From the NCBI RefSeq assembly GCF_014356525.2, contig NC_052507.1, forward strand, positions 55,958,347-56,022,346: a DNA stretch of 64,000 nucleotides, in the 5' to 3' direction. The DNA comes from Nilaparvata lugens. Its lineage: Eukaryota > Arthropoda > Insecta > Hemiptera > Delphacidae. Below the pieces are notes generated by a model. That model was not told the DNA's origin. It saw only the letters and a list, made by a program, of their open reading frames with translations, and ran no database searches. The translations under genes were made by a program, and so were the position numbers. Shown piece by piece: positions 35,513 through 46,359 of the stretch. Every line of letters begins with the position of its first letter. Position 1 is the first letter of the stretch.

Positions 35513-35944
35513 ATTTTTAAAGTTTTTTATTTCACATTTGAAACTTTTTCCGCTCGCAATGTTACAATGTCATTTTCCTCATTTTAATTTTCTACTTCCG
35601 ATGACAAATGAAACAGATCATTGTCCTTATATTCTGGCTGTAGATTTCCCGGTAATGCAACTGGGTCACCCATTTCGTTGTTTGTTGTTTACAAAACAAG
35701 AAAGAGGAAACGTAGCATTGTTCACTAACAAAATCGATGATTTGGCAAATTTCACTTCAAAAACTATCAAAAATTGAAACACTGGCTATTGCAAGCTCGG
35801 CGTATTTTTGTTCCACTTTTTCAGTATCACACTACTGACTACTGTATAAGCCTACTACGACTGCTAACTAAAAACGATGTTGACTCTCTGACGTCTGAAC
35901 TAGAACTGAAATTTAAAAAAGAATTTTTTCTTAAAAGGGGACAG
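35513..35944. other. Upstream of LINE ORF1, possible 5' UTR
   Basis: No coding domain. Probably part of the LINE 5' region, but the border is not visible. Confidence 0.4.
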
Positions 35945-36155
35945 GCTGCTTATAGATGGCTATTGATCTGTATTGATATCAATACAGCTGGTTATGTATT
36001 GACATCCATGGATTTCTATTGATGTGTATTGGTATCAATAGGTATTTGAGCCAATAAACATCAATACATATCCTTGGAAATGTATTGATGTGTATTGATA
36101 TCAATACAGCTGGTTATGTATTAATATCCATGGGTATCCATTGTAACGTATTAAA
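35945..36155. repeat. Array of ATTGATATCAAT palindromes
   Basis: GTATTGATATCAATAC occurs twice, each followed by AGCTGGTTATGTATT and ATCCATGG; variants such as ATTGGTATCAATAGG lie between. Related to arrays at 20467 and 38225. Confidence 0.7.
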
Positions 36156-38224
36156 ATTGTAAGTGAGCAAAATCACTGATGGAAAGAATTCTTATAGGTC
36201 TTGAGCAAACAGCTGCTCTATTATCGCCAAGTGCGATAGCAACAAGTGAAAGATTAGATAATAACGGATATCATGGCTCAAGTTAGAACAGCCGAATAGA
36301 AGAGAATTCTATTTGCTATTAATTCATTATATTATATAAAGTATTGGAATTTTGAGGTTAGGCTATAATACCTACTGGTCGGCAACCTAATAATCGACCA
36401 AGCCGTGTAATTTGAAATCTAGCCAGACACCTTGGCAAAATTTGGTTGTATGCAAGTAGTATTCAACTAGATGATTTGGTAAGCATATGGCAACTTGTTG
36501 TAGAGGGGGAAACAACTTATAGAATTCAAAAATATTTATTATTTGTAATGAGCATGTACAAAACACCAGAAATTGAATAAAAATATTAAGGAAGTATGTA
36601 TATTCAGTTGGTGCATGGATACATTTATGAATTTTGCATGAACCAATCAAATTGTAGTAGTTAATGGGCGGCAATAGCGAGCTGATTCAAAATTATCTAT
36701 AGATATTTATATAAATGATAAGAATCTATAAGTTATCACTACTCAGTTTATGTATCGGATATGGTCTGAGTAATTATAAAATATTATACCTAAGATATAG
36801 GTAATAACTTAGCAGATTGGCACGGACCATTTGATCTTTTTAATGGCGTAGTAGTGGAATATTTAAATATATGCAAATTTGTAAGTTGGAAGTATGATTG
36901 TAGAAAATAAGGGTAGATCGGAGCCACTTGCCTGCCAGACGCTGCCATGGAACACCACTAAATTTTATAGAGCACAAGTCCCTTTTGTTGAATTGTACAT
37001 TTGAAAGACTTAAAGTTTGAATTCATTAATTAATTTGTATAAGACTTAGTGATGCTATATTAAAGCATAAGTCACTTGAATATTCATTTATTTCCTAGGA
37101 GAAGACGACTTCGGCCACCAGAAAATCAAGGACAATGGGAAATTCCAATCGCCACCAACATCATGTGAAATTCAGTATGTGAGTGATAAATTATCGAAAT
37201 ATATAAATTTAGGGCACCCTCAGTGCTTTGAGTGGAAGAAAAATATAAAAAGCTAGCTCGTTAAAAGGTTATAAATATTGAATAATATAAAACTTGTGCA
37301 AGTCTTGAAAGGTACAAGAAACATATATTACTAGTTGAATGAATTATATCAAATGCATATGTCCAAGGATACACAGATTGAAGAAATATTTAAATTTGAT
37401 GTTGAATGTATATATGTATTATAATGTATATATGCTCAATCATTAATTTTATTAGCGAATTATAAAGTTATAAATGAAGCTCATGTTCACTGGATAAATT
37501 AATTTATCCAATTCCACCAGAGGCCGAACCTTAAGCCCTGAGATATGTATTGAGATCTATACTTATTATTATATTTGAAATTTGTAATTTATCAATTGAT
37601 TATTTTATTATTTCTGGAAAGAAGATATATATTGAGATTTTCAAATCGACAAGCAGCAGCAAGTCGATACCTGAGCTGCATAATAATGAATGCATACATT
37701 TAATGATTTAAAAGCACATGGTAACTTTTCGTGCTAAAGAACTAGTGAGCTAATCTGTGATATTTTATTTTTGATAAATTTGTTCTTATATTTACTATTT
37801 TTTGCTTGTTGCTTCAAATATATATCTATATTTATTTATTTGTTGATTTTTTTCTGTGTAATATATATATCAAATTTTTATGGTGTATCCTTTATTTGTT
37901 TCCCCACTTCCATGCATAACCAATCTCATTTTTATTTATCTCGTTACCAGTATTGAAATATTAATGAATTTACCATCCAACTTTATTCTTCCTCGAATAG
38001 GTTGGTTTAGACAATGATATATAGCATTGATAATCAAATCTTTGGAAATAATGCATTCCAGAGATTTATATAAATTGTCCAAGAGCGATGAATTGCGGGA
38101 GCTTCTGGGTGAGCCTATAAGAGTTTTGTCTAATTTGTATTCTAAGAACCACAACCAGAGTTGTATAATTCCTTATTCTTGCTTCACCAACTGCAGCCAA
38201 GCCAGGCAAACGTTATTGACAAAA
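36156..38224. other. Noncoding, flanked by related repeat arrays
   Basis: 2 kb of AT-rich sequence without credible ORFs. It is bounded on both sides by ATTGATATCAAT arrays, so it may be the interior of a non-autonomous element. Confidence 0.4.
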
Positions 38225-38365
38225 ATAATGTCAGACCATTTATGTGTATTGATATCAATTTGTGCCTATCCGATTGGTATCCATGGATACCTATTGATGT
38301 GCATTGGCCCAAATACTCATTGATATCAATACATTTTTTTTATCTCTATTGATCACTTCCACTAG
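38225..38365. repeat. ATTGATATCAAT array with inverted CCTAGTGGAAG edge
   Basis: TGTATTGATATCAATTTG, ATCCATGGATACCTATTGATG and CATTGATATCAATAC, ending TCTATTGATCACTTCCACTAGGG, the complement of the left edge of the array at 20467. Confidence 0.65.
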
Positions 38366-38950
38366 GGTCACCTTATCTTGGACTTTGTCACCTATAAATT
38401 TGGAAGAAGAATAGCACAAGGACAACCTTATTATTTCATCTTCTATAATGTTATTGCATTAGTGTCATTTGCATTGTGAATTGTCACAATGTATATTGTA
38501 ACTAGTGAGGAGAATGGAGTTTAGGGCTAGTTTTAAAGACACTAGGTAATCTCTTGATGAGATCTCTTTGCTCAACAAGCGGGCCAGCCAGTGAGCTACT
38601 GCTCAACAGTGCCGCACATCCTTACCCCCTCCTTATCAGCTACTGAGGGAGGCTCGTAAAGAGCTAGTAGGAGGAAGTCTAGTGCAGGTGTCCAGAGCAA
38701 GCTGTTGGCAGAGAACCAGTGAAGGAAGCAGTGCGCAGCTAGCAACATAGTACAGCTCATATCCTGAGTGTACTCCAACTCCTTCGACTACTAGGAGTTG
38801 TATCTGAGGTTAACTGGAGTTAATCAAAGGCACTGGAAGCTCCGAGATTCAGCACTCACAGCGGGGTGAGTGTTGTTCAACCACTTCGACAACTTTTGGC
38901 AGCAACTTGCCTGTTTCAACCAGTGGCAACAGGTCAGGTTTTGGCTAAAG
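38366..38950. other. Noncoding
   Basis: No gene recognised. GC content rises toward the repeat block that follows. Confidence 0.5.
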
Positions 38951-39490
38951 CCTGACTAGACCCTGGTACATCCTCGTGAGGACCAGGAAAGGTAGGAGAA
39001 CCTCAAGTAAGGCTCAGGAAGGCCTTTCTCGACCTCGAGACACGTTCCTGCCCGCAGGAAATAGCTGGTGACCGAAGTTAGGGACCCGGTGACTGACAGC
39101 GACGGCAAGTGTAAGGGACTTTTCTATCTTGCTATTTCCAATGGTGAAAGCAAGAGGACCTCGAGAAAGGCTTGGGAAGGCCTTTCTCGACCCCGAGACA
39201 CGATCCTAGTTGCAGGAAATAGCCGGTGCCCGAGGTTAGGGACCTGGTAACCAGTAGTGATGCCTGGTGCAAGGGCTCTCATACCTTGCTATTTCGACCT
39301 AAAATAGCAAGAGGACCAGTTGTGATGCCTGGTGCAAGGGCTCCTATACCTTTCTATTTCGTCCTAGAATGTCAGGAGGTCCTCAAGTAAGGCTTGAGAA
39401 GGCCTTTCTTGACCTCGTGATGCGATCCTGGCCACAGGGAATAGCTGGTGCCCAAGGTTAGGGACCCGGTGACCAACTACAGCAACCAGT
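38951..39490. repeat. Degenerate tandem repeat, about 100-190 bp units
   Basis: Three or four units share AAGGCTNNGGAAGGCCTTTCT, GACC.CGAGACACG.TCCT, CAGGAAATAGC.GGTG.CC and AGGTTAGGGACC.GGTGAC, with TACCTTGCTATTTCGNCCTA in the second and third. The block lies immediately outside the left inverted repeat of adintovirus copy A, and an outward promoter module points into it. Confidence 0.75.
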
Positions 39491-39510
39491 TCTGAGCTAG
39501 TGGCAGTAGG

Positions 39511-39640
39511 GGTTTTGTGCTGATTGAGCATCAATTTAACACCAAGGTCAAGGTCAAGGTCAATGTTGAGAGATGTTATCTCAACCACCGCGCCACCCCG
39601 ACTGAATTCTCTGTTGGAATGAGCCCTGTATTTATAGACC
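39511..39640 (-). repeat. Left inverted repeat of copy A with outward promoter
   Basis: GGTTTTGTGCTGATTGAGCA, then CACCAAGGTCAAGGTCAAGG, GAGATGTTATCTCAACCACC and CTCTGTTGGAATGAGCCC, mirror 44866-44995. On the minus strand it reads TATAAATA (39636-39629), then TCAGT (39605-39601) about 33 bp downstream. The exact end is unclear: no 6-bp target duplication could be matched, perhaps because the right side abuts a purine microsatellite. Confidence 0.7.
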
Positions 39641-40200
39641 AGGGAGGAGATTTCTACAGCAAGAATTTCTATTAAACACTCAGGAACATATTTTATTAGG
39701 GGGGCGTGGCCTAATTCAATCCCCTCCCCCACACCCCTAAAAGGTGTGGCCTAATTAAATTTCCACCTTCCTAAGAGGTGTGGCCTAATACCATTATTTT
39801 TTCCTACTAGGTATAAAACCAAAAGTCAAATTCAAATTCAAGTCAAATTCAAGGACAAGGTCAAGGTCAAATTCAAGGTCGAGGTCAAGGTCAATGATGA
39901 TCCTCACTTGTATGAAAATGTGAACCTAGTTATTTTTATTACAAAAATAACGAAGAACCTGTTGATGTTATAAGAAATACAGGAATAACTTTTTTTAGTA
40001 AATTTAATAACAAATTGATAAACATATCATTTATCAAGATATAATGAATATTAATTGAGATATGAAATCTTCAGTGATTGGAGATTTCTTCAAGCAGAGA
40101 TCAGAGATTGGAGATTAACAGAGATTTGATACTGTATGAATCAATCAATAAATAGATGAATAAATGAATATATACATGTTAAAAAATGTAATTGATAAAA

Positions 40201-40752
40201 ATGAACAAGAAGAAAATACCATTGTTGAAGAAAATGAAACGGAAGAAGGTTGTGTCTTGATCAGGAATAATTGGATCTATATTGAACAAAGCAATTGACT
40301 TACTACCTGATGAACTTCATATCCCTGGCTACAATTTTTGTGGCCCTAGCACAAAACTTGAAAAAAGATTGAAGAGAGGTGATAAAGGAATAAATAAACT
40401 TGATGATGCATGCCGGGAACATGATATAGCTTATAGCAATCCTAATCAGAATAGAACAGAAGCTGATAAGAAACTAGCTGCCCTGGCTTGGGAAAGAGTC
40501 AAATCACCTGATGCTAGCCTTGGAGAGCGCTCATCAGCATACTTGGTAACAAACCAATTGAATGCCAAGACTAAATTTGGTGGTGGGTTTTTTCTGAGAC
40601 CCTACAAAGGGTGTGGGTTGTTTCTGAAACCCTACAAAGGGTGTGGGTTGCAAAAGAATAAGAAAGAAACAATAAAGAAGAGAGTGAATCAGAAGAGGAT
40701 ACAAGAGACATTGAGGAAAATTCTAAAGAAAAACACCATTCACAAACATTGA
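40201..40752 (+). pseudogene. PLA2-core protein, copy A
   Basis: From ATG at 40201 a Lys-rich N-terminus is cut by TGA at 40258-40260; the same frame continues to 40752. The middle is a parvovirus-type phospholipase A2 domain: calcium loop YNFCGPSTK, then catalytic ACREHDIAY. The C-terminus is basic and contains a tandem peptide repeat (two copies of a 9-10 residue unit with KPYKGCGL). Compared with copy B the long basic tail is shorter. PLA2 domains of this type help parvoviruses leave endosomes; here the role is inferred. Confidence 0.8.
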
Positions 40753-41122
40753 AATAATAGAGTATTATGCAAGAGAGCTTGAATTACCACTACAAGGTGT
40801 CTACATGAGAGATAGTCTACCAGAAATACCACTCAAAGATCTAGAAATTGGTGTAATCAATTTGGATGATGAAAGCAGTACAGGAAGTCATTGAACATGT
40901 TATATTAAATGTAACAATACATGTGACTATTTCGATAGTTTTGGAAATTTGAGTCCTCCACTTGAATTTATGGCTTATATGAAAGATATAAAAATACATT
41001 ATAACTATAAGAAGTATCAAGAAATCGATGACAATTCAATAGTATGTGGTCATTTATGTTTATTGTGGTTGTATAAGAAATATATTCTCATTAACAGCAA
41101 ATCAAAATCCACTGGTAAGTGA
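40748..41122 (+). pseudogene. Adenain-like protease, copy A
   Basis: A diverged version of the copy B protease: ELPLQGVYMRDSLP at the N-terminus, the histidine of the GSH motif followed by a TGA (40892-40894) where copy B has Trp, then YFDSFGNLSPP (catalytic Asp region) and VCGHLCLLW (catalytic Cys). No ATG start remains. It overlaps the stop of the PLA2-core frame, as in copy B. Confidence 0.75.
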
Positions 41123-41717
41123 TATTTTTCCACCAGTACAACTGGAAACATCTAGCAGATATGAAGTAGCCCCAATAGATCTATATACATACAATACAAT
41201 TCCAAATATTGAAAACAATATCAATGATAAGTTTAGCTATAATGGAAAACAAGTGAAAATACCAGTAGGGTCTCATGAATTGGATGATATAGTAGATTAT
41301 ATACGAAATAAATTATCTCTTACAAGTGGTCAACTGAAAATCAAAGCTAATAATAATAAACTACAGTGTGAGTTATATGCAGATAGAGAACACATGAAGC
41401 TAGAAGCTAATGAATGGCACATATCTACAAAACCAGTTCACATTATGCGTGTGAATAGCCTTGGAGTAGAATGTAATATTGCAAAAGGATCTTATGATAA
41501 TGGTAGTGAAGGTCACATATTGTATGAGTTCTATACAACTGTACCACCAGGTTTCAAAATAATTATATCTCCAAAAACTGTAGTGTACCTACCAATCAGT
41601 ACAAACCGAATAGGTCACATTCATGTGAAACTAATGGATCAAAATAATGAATTGATCAATTTCCGAGGAGAAACTATAACTGTTCGTTTACATGTAAGAA
41701 AATCATCAACTATATAA
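41046..41717 (+). pseudogene. Penton (minor capsid) protein, copy A, N-terminally eroded
   Basis: The credible homologous part starts at about 41145 (RYEVAPIDLYTYNTIPNIEN) and runs to the stop. Shared blocks with the copy B penton are ELDDIVDYIRNKL, VECNIAKGSYDNG, HILYEFYTTVPPGF, VYLPISTNRIGHI and FRGETITVRLHVR. A short stretch found in copy B ahead of NKWYYS is missing here. The start codon is not conserved; the frame opens only with GTG inside the protease remnant. Single jelly-roll pentamer subunit by family knowledge. Confidence 0.75.
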
Positions 41718-41722
41718 AAATA

Positions 41723-41890
41723 ATGTTGATATTCTCAAGAAGTGGAAATAATAATAATACAATGATAAATCAACATAAACTCACACCCAAAAACGTTAAA
41801 CTATTACAAAGATTAGGATTTATTGTATATAATAAAAATAAGAGTAGAAATAATTATAATGTCTCATCCAAAAGATATGAATACTATTGA
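41723..41890 (+). CDS. Small 55-aa protein between penton and hexon, copy A
   Basis: ATG at 41723, starts MLIFSRSG. It has KLTPKNVKLLQRLGFIVYNK, matching STPKKLR...ILEKLGFIVDW of the 58-aa protein in the same place in copy B. It overlaps the start of hexon (41859). Function unknown; position and small basic nature suggest a virion peptide. Confidence 0.6.
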   Translation: MLIFSRSGNNNNTMINQHKLTPKNVKLLQRLGFIVYNKNKSRNNYNVSSKRYEYY

Positions 41891-42331
41891 TACAATATTC
41901 AATGTCTCAGAAAAACCAAACTTTGATGAGAGTATAACAAAGTTTGAATATCATACACACACTCCTTATGCATCTCAAACATTCAACCATAATGATGAAA
42001 TATGTATAAATTTGAATGCACAATACTTCCCCTATGACAATATAATGGGAAGCAAACACTTGCTCTATCATATGTTTAGTAGCTTCCCACATGCTTACCA
42101 TCCACATACTAACAGTAACAATCTTACTTCAATATCATATAATATATTCATTGAAAAGGCTGCACTGATAGTAGTCAAAATGAATTGTTGAAATCTGGTG
42201 CACTAGATGTTAAACTTACATTTGAAACTAATGAAAATATACCTGATAAAACCTCTGCCCACTGTCTAATTTTTTATGATAATGTGTATGAATACACGCC
42301 ATTGAGTGGTATGGTTAGGAAAGTAATGTAG
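41859..42331 (+). pseudogene. Hexon (major capsid) protein, copy A, central deletion
   Basis: The first about 55 aa (ITKFEYHTHTPYASQTF) match the copy B hexon N-terminus. The frame then jumps directly to AQYFPYDNIMGSKHLLYHMF, which corresponds to the last quarter. About 270 residues are deleted without breaking the frame. A frameshift near 42180 leads to the C-terminal DNVYEYTPLSGMVRKVM and the stop. Non-functional as a double jelly-roll capsid protein. Confidence 0.8.
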
Positions 42332-42577
42332 AAGATTACAATAATTATAAAACCTTATAATAGAGAATTAATTAAAGCATCAAACTGGAAAATTTTTCAT
42401 GAAAATTAATAGAGAGAATAATTAATTTCAGGCCTCTACAAGGTTTTAATATTATAACTGAAGAAATACAGAAATAATTGATAATTCTAAATATTTTTCT
42501 TACAAATATACACCTACCTACCTACCTACCCACCAACCTACCTACCTACCTACCTACCTACCTACCTACCTACCCAC
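42332..42577. repeat. (CTAC)n tract and short spacer
   Basis: CCTACCTACC repeats (about 42512-42575) lie just beyond the PolB C-terminus; otherwise AT-rich. Confidence 0.85.
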
Positions 42578-44017
42578 CTAGCTAGATAGTGATCTCACCC
42601 TCTTGGTAGCAGCATGCTCATCATCACACCTCCTTTTACTGTTCTGAATATCTTTATGTCCCCAAGCCAATGTATTTATACGATCATTTCTTAAGAATCT
42701 TTTATCATCATAGGGCCTAAGAGCAACCTTCTCCTGGTTTTCAGTTGTGACAATATGTAGTTTACTTACAATATGTACAGATTTTATTGTATGTTCAACA
42801 CCTTCAAACAAACATTTTTTGTACAACTTGAATTGTAATTGGTTTCTCTGAGCACTCTTTGGAACACCCTTGGCCACCTTCTTCTCTTCACAGTAAGAGA
42901 ATATAAATGAGTACATTTTTGCTTTTAATCCTATAAATTCAGTTATAATTCTGCCACCATTCTCATCTTTAAATTTACCAATTACTTTTTTATTCTCCTC
43001 ATTATAACATGGGTGATTTCTAGGAAAGTTTGATGTGTCAAATGAATGTTTATATTTTCTAATATCTTCCTAAATATCTTCAGTCTATATCACATAGATA
43101 AAACTATCAGTATCAGACACCAAAACTTTACATTTGTCTTTGAATATATTCTTGATTCGATTGTAATGGAAATCATACATTACATTTTTGCTGTGTTCCA
43201 ATATTACAGCACCAACAAAAATTGGTTTGTTCAATATAACTTCAATTTCATTCAAGCACACACCAGTAACATTCTCATCATATGGGAACCAATTTTTTAC
43301 TCTTGGCTTGGAGATGATTCTGTCTAGTTTCTCTTCATCTATTACAATTTCAAAGTCTGTATGGTTTTTAACATTCATGAGAGTGCGGCCATAACAACTA
43401 TTATTAATCAACTTGTAAAGGGTTCGATCGAAATCATTATCTGCTACTGTCCTTGATTGTGTATTCATATCAATGAAAGGTTTCATCCATCTACTTTGTT
43501 AGAATTTAATACCTCTGTGTACTTTTTTCAACACCATACCCAATTCTAAGTAGAGTTTTAGATTATCAGAATATATTACATATTCTTCTTCGTTTGTGAA
43601 TGTTGTTATTAGTTTCTCATATCTACCAGTAGGTGGTGTTTCTTTCAAGGGTGCTAGAGGGAAACAATTGTGTGTGCTTTGAAGGTGAGAGGGCTATTCC
43701 AGGTCCACTTCCAATATGTACCCTAAACTTGAATCAGTTATTTTTTGAGGATCAAATTCTTCTATTTCTCTTTCACTCATCCATTCAAATTTTGAATGTG
43801 GAAGATTTCCAGACATACCCACAGCATACAAACTATTACAATCCCAATAGATTATGTATGTTCCTGGCTCATTTATGTTGAAATTACTCATATATCTATT
43901 GTTTGCTTTTGCATATCTCTTAGGAATGACACTTATCCCCCCTCTTATTCCTTTTTCAAAGAATAGGTGCATATCAATATCAGTCAAGAGTTCAAGCTCT
44001 ACTCCTGTAATATTCAT
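42578..44017 (-). pseudogene. Protein-primed DNA polymerase B, copy A, truncated and broken
   Basis: Three open pieces match the catalytic half of copy B PolB. 44017-43694 has GIRGGISVIPKRYAKANN and motif A DCNSLYA. 43486-43085 has YKLINNSCYGRTLMN (motif B) and VSDTDSF (motif C). 42916-42578 has QLQFKLYKKCLFEG, PYDDKRFL and LAWGHKD at the C-terminus. Stops and shifts separate them, and the sequence between also matches (for example LKLYLELGMVLKKVHRGI near 43540). The exonuclease half is gone; AT-rich repeats replace it. Confidence 0.85.
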
Positions 44018-44029
44018 CTATTATAATTA

Positions 44030-44295
44030 TTCAATTATTAAATAATTATTTTTGTTTGAAATTATTTAATAATGAATAAAATTATTATTTAATTATTCAA
44101 TTATTTGATAATTATTTTTGTTTGAAATTATTTAATAATAAATAAAATTATTATTAAATTATCAATCTATTATGATCATTCAATCATTCAATAATTATTT
44201 TTGTTTGAAATTATTTAATAATAAATTTAATTATTATTTGATTATTTATGTGTTATAATTATTCAATTATTTAATAATCATTTTCTATTATTATT
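44030..44295. repeat. AT-rich tandem repeat
   Basis: Three to four copies of a unit of about 70-110 bp containing ATAATTATTTTTGTTTGAAA and TTATTTAATAATNAATAAAA. It replaces the 5' part of PolB of copy A. Confidence 0.85.
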
Positions 44296-44303
44296 CAATT
44301 ATC

Positions 44304-44412
44304 AGACCTATTCAAACATGTTTGAAGATGGTATACAAAAAACCGTGGCAACTGGATTTTGATGCTGATAAAATTACTATAAATACGGGGCTCATTCCAA
44401 CAGAGAATCAGC
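44304..44412 (+). promoter_or_regulatory. Promoter module 1 (p53-like palindrome, TATA, initiator)
   Basis: AGACCTATTCAAACATGTTT (44304-44323), TATAAATA (44378-44385) and TCAGC with A at 44410, 32 bp after the TATA start. The following GGGGCGG...GATAACATCTC is as in the right inverted repeat. A second copy of the same module lies at 44780. Confidence 0.5.
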
Positions 44413-44779
44413 TGGGGCGGGGTGGTGGTTTAGATAACATCTCTTGACTGGAGAATATCCAGTAGTTGTTTATTCTCCCACTACCCTTGCACTGGGTGGA
44501 CTCAATTTATTAGTTCTAGATTGGTTTCACATTAGATTGGATTTGATTGCAATAGATGGATTTAATACCTCTTGACTGGAGAATATCCAGTAGGTATGAG
44601 ATCTCTTATTGCATTGGGAAGAGTGTGAACTTCTCTTGCTAGAGAATATCTAGTGGTTGTTACTCTCTCCCTCAGTTTTACTTGCAGTAGATATTTTATC
44701 CAAGTGGGGATCATCATAGACCTTGACCTTGAATTTGACCTCAATCCTGTTCTGTATAACATTATCAATTAATTTCCAC

Positions 44780-44899
44780 AGACCTGTTCAAACATGTCTG
44801 TTATCAATCCCCTCAATTTTCACAGACCTGTTCAAACATGTTTGTGGAACTGGATAAAATTACTATAAATACCGGGCTCAATCCAACAGAGAATTCAGT
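44780..44899 (+). promoter_or_regulatory. Promoter module 2 with two p53-like palindromes
   Basis: AGACCTGTTCAAACATGTCT (44780-44799) and AGACCTGTTCAAACATGTTT (44824-44843) each fit two abutting RRRCWWGYYY half-sites except one base. They precede TATAAATA (44864-44871) and TCAGT (44895-44899), with A at 44897, 33 bp after the TATA start. Transcription would run rightward, out of copy A. Confidence 0.5.
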
Positions 44900-44995
44900 C
44901 GGGGCGGGGTGGTGGTTGAGATAACATCTCTCAACCTTGACCTTGACCTTGACCTTGACCTTGGTGTTAAATTGATGCTCAATCAGCACAAAACC
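44866..44995 (+). repeat. Right inverted repeat of copy A
   Basis: Mirror of 39511-39640: AACAGAGAATTCAGTCGGGG, GGTGGTTGAGATAACATCTC, a run of CCTTGACCTTGACC and AATTGATGCTCAATCAGCAC. It contains repeated TCAAGGTCA on the complement. Confidence 0.75.
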
Positions 44996-45415
44996 AAGAA
45001 GAAGAGGAAGAAGAAGGAGAAGAAGAAGGAGAAGAAGAAGAAGAAGGAGAAGAAGAAGGAGAAGAAGAAGAAGAAGGAGAAGAAGAAGGAGAGGAAGATG
45101 ATACTCTCTCTCTCTCTCTCTCTAGAAGAAGAGGAAGAAGAAGGAGAAGAAGAAGAAGAAGAAGAAGGAGAAGAAGAAGAAGAAGGAGAAGAAGAAGGAG
45201 AAGAAGAAGAATAAGGAGAAGAAGAAGGAGAGGAAGATGATACTCTCTCTCTCTCTCTTGTCATGCTCTAGTTAGAAGGAGAGGAAGATGATACTCTCTC
45301 TCTCTCTCTTGTCATGCTCTAGTTAATATAGTCATGGCTAATTACATTCAGTCATGCTCAATTACATTTAGTCATGGTCTATTTGATGATTAATAGTAGA
45401 GAGAGAGATATGTGT
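44996..45415. repeat. Purine (GAA/GAG)n and (CT)n microsatellites
   Basis: GAAGAAGGA runs are interrupted by CTCTCTCT tracts; a unit of GAGGAAGATGATACTCTCTC...TTGTCATGCTCTAGTTA is repeated near 45229 and 45279. Glu/Lys- or Ser-rich frames across it are artefacts. Confidence 0.95.
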
Positions 45416-45438
45416 GAGAGAGAGAGGCAATCTACTGA

Positions 45439-45690
45439 CAGATTCAAGTGAAACGAACTTCTTGTGAAATGAATATCTTACTCTCAGATTTAACTGAAAC
45501 ATGTTCTTGACAATGGGTTGTACACACAACGAACACTGCCAGATTTAAGTGAAACGAACTTCTTGTGAAATGAATATCTTACTCTCAGATTTAACTGAAA
45601 CATGTTCTTGACAACGAGTTGTACACACAACGAACACTGGCAGATTTAAGTGAAACGAACTTCTTACTGTCATAAATTCTAGATGTACTT
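45439..45690. repeat. 101-bp tandem repeat, two and a half copies
   Basis: CAGATTNAAGTGAAACGAAC starts units at 45439, 45540 and 45641. Probably within the terminal region of copy B. Confidence 0.9.
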
Positions 45691-46359
45691 GACAACTAGG
45701 ATGAGATTTTATCATTCTTCCAAGAATATATGTCCAGCAGTAACATTCAAATCCCATCTTTTCAAAACTCTTTATGTGTCAAGCATAGTTGAATATTCTT
45801 TGGAAGAATAATAGTGAATTCAAAGTTCTTTTCTGAATCTATATTGATATAAATCATTCTCACCAAATCTTACATTCTTAACATATTATCAAACTGAAAA
45901 ACATTGTCATTTCTTGTTGTAGTTTTCACAACACTATGTAGCAACGTTTGCTTACCGTGAGACAACCTTGGGCGTTATCATTACGCACCAATTCTGCTCT
46001 TGGCTGATGATTAACATGTTTCAAAATTTCACTTCAGAGAGCTTACAAGGACGAATGCTGTTGCGGTCTAATTCAATACTTGACTATTGTCACGTTTTGC
46101 AATTTTAGTTCACATAGCTTACAAGGACGAATGCAGTTCCGGTCTAATTCAATACTTGAGTATTGTCACGTTTTTGCAGAGTTCACAAGGACGAATGCAT
46201 CTCTGTTCTAATTCATCTCAAATTCGAGCATTAACACGTTTCGTACATAATCTTGTTTCAGCTTGGAAAAATGCATGTGAACGTTGAAATAGAATGTAGC
46301 TATTTCTCCCAAGCAATTTGCATAGTGAAAATCGGTTAAAGATTGATATGATCCTAACT
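45691..46359. repeat. Left region of copy B with about 75-bp repeats
   Basis: Between about 45985 and 46245, three diverged units contain GCTTACAAGGACGAATGC and GGTCTAATTCAATACTTGA..ATTGTCACG. No coding sequence. It presumably holds the left end of copy B, but the partner end is outside the window. Confidence 0.7.

Larger units (their letters stand above)
39511..44995 (+). mobile_element. Adintovirus/Polinton copy A, degraded and internally deleted
   Basis: Capsid-side genes on the plus strand (PLA2-core, protease, penton, small protein, hexon) are followed by a minus-strand DNA polymerase B remnant. All lie between inverted repeats of about 130-150 bp (39511-39640 and 44866-44995). Missing relative to copy B: integrase, packaging ATPase, the coiled-coil and DUF8207-like genes, BIR gene, most of hexon and the exonuclease half of PolB. 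Most genes carry stops or shifts. At about 5.5 kb it is far shorter than the usual 15-20 kb, so it is an internally deleted remnant. Its proteins are clearly diverged from copy B, so it is a separate lineage rather than a recent duplicate. Confidence 0.85.

Noticed and set aside
39364..39732. 122-aa minus-strand ORF through the left inverted repeat
   Set aside because: It is composed of repeat-derived sequence (GACCTT read as Asp-Leu) and a tandem repeat; no domain or support for translation.
44909..45264. Lys/Glu- and Ser-rich ORFs
   Set aside because: Artefacts of GAA/GAG microsatellites, although the first codons read from the inverted repeat.
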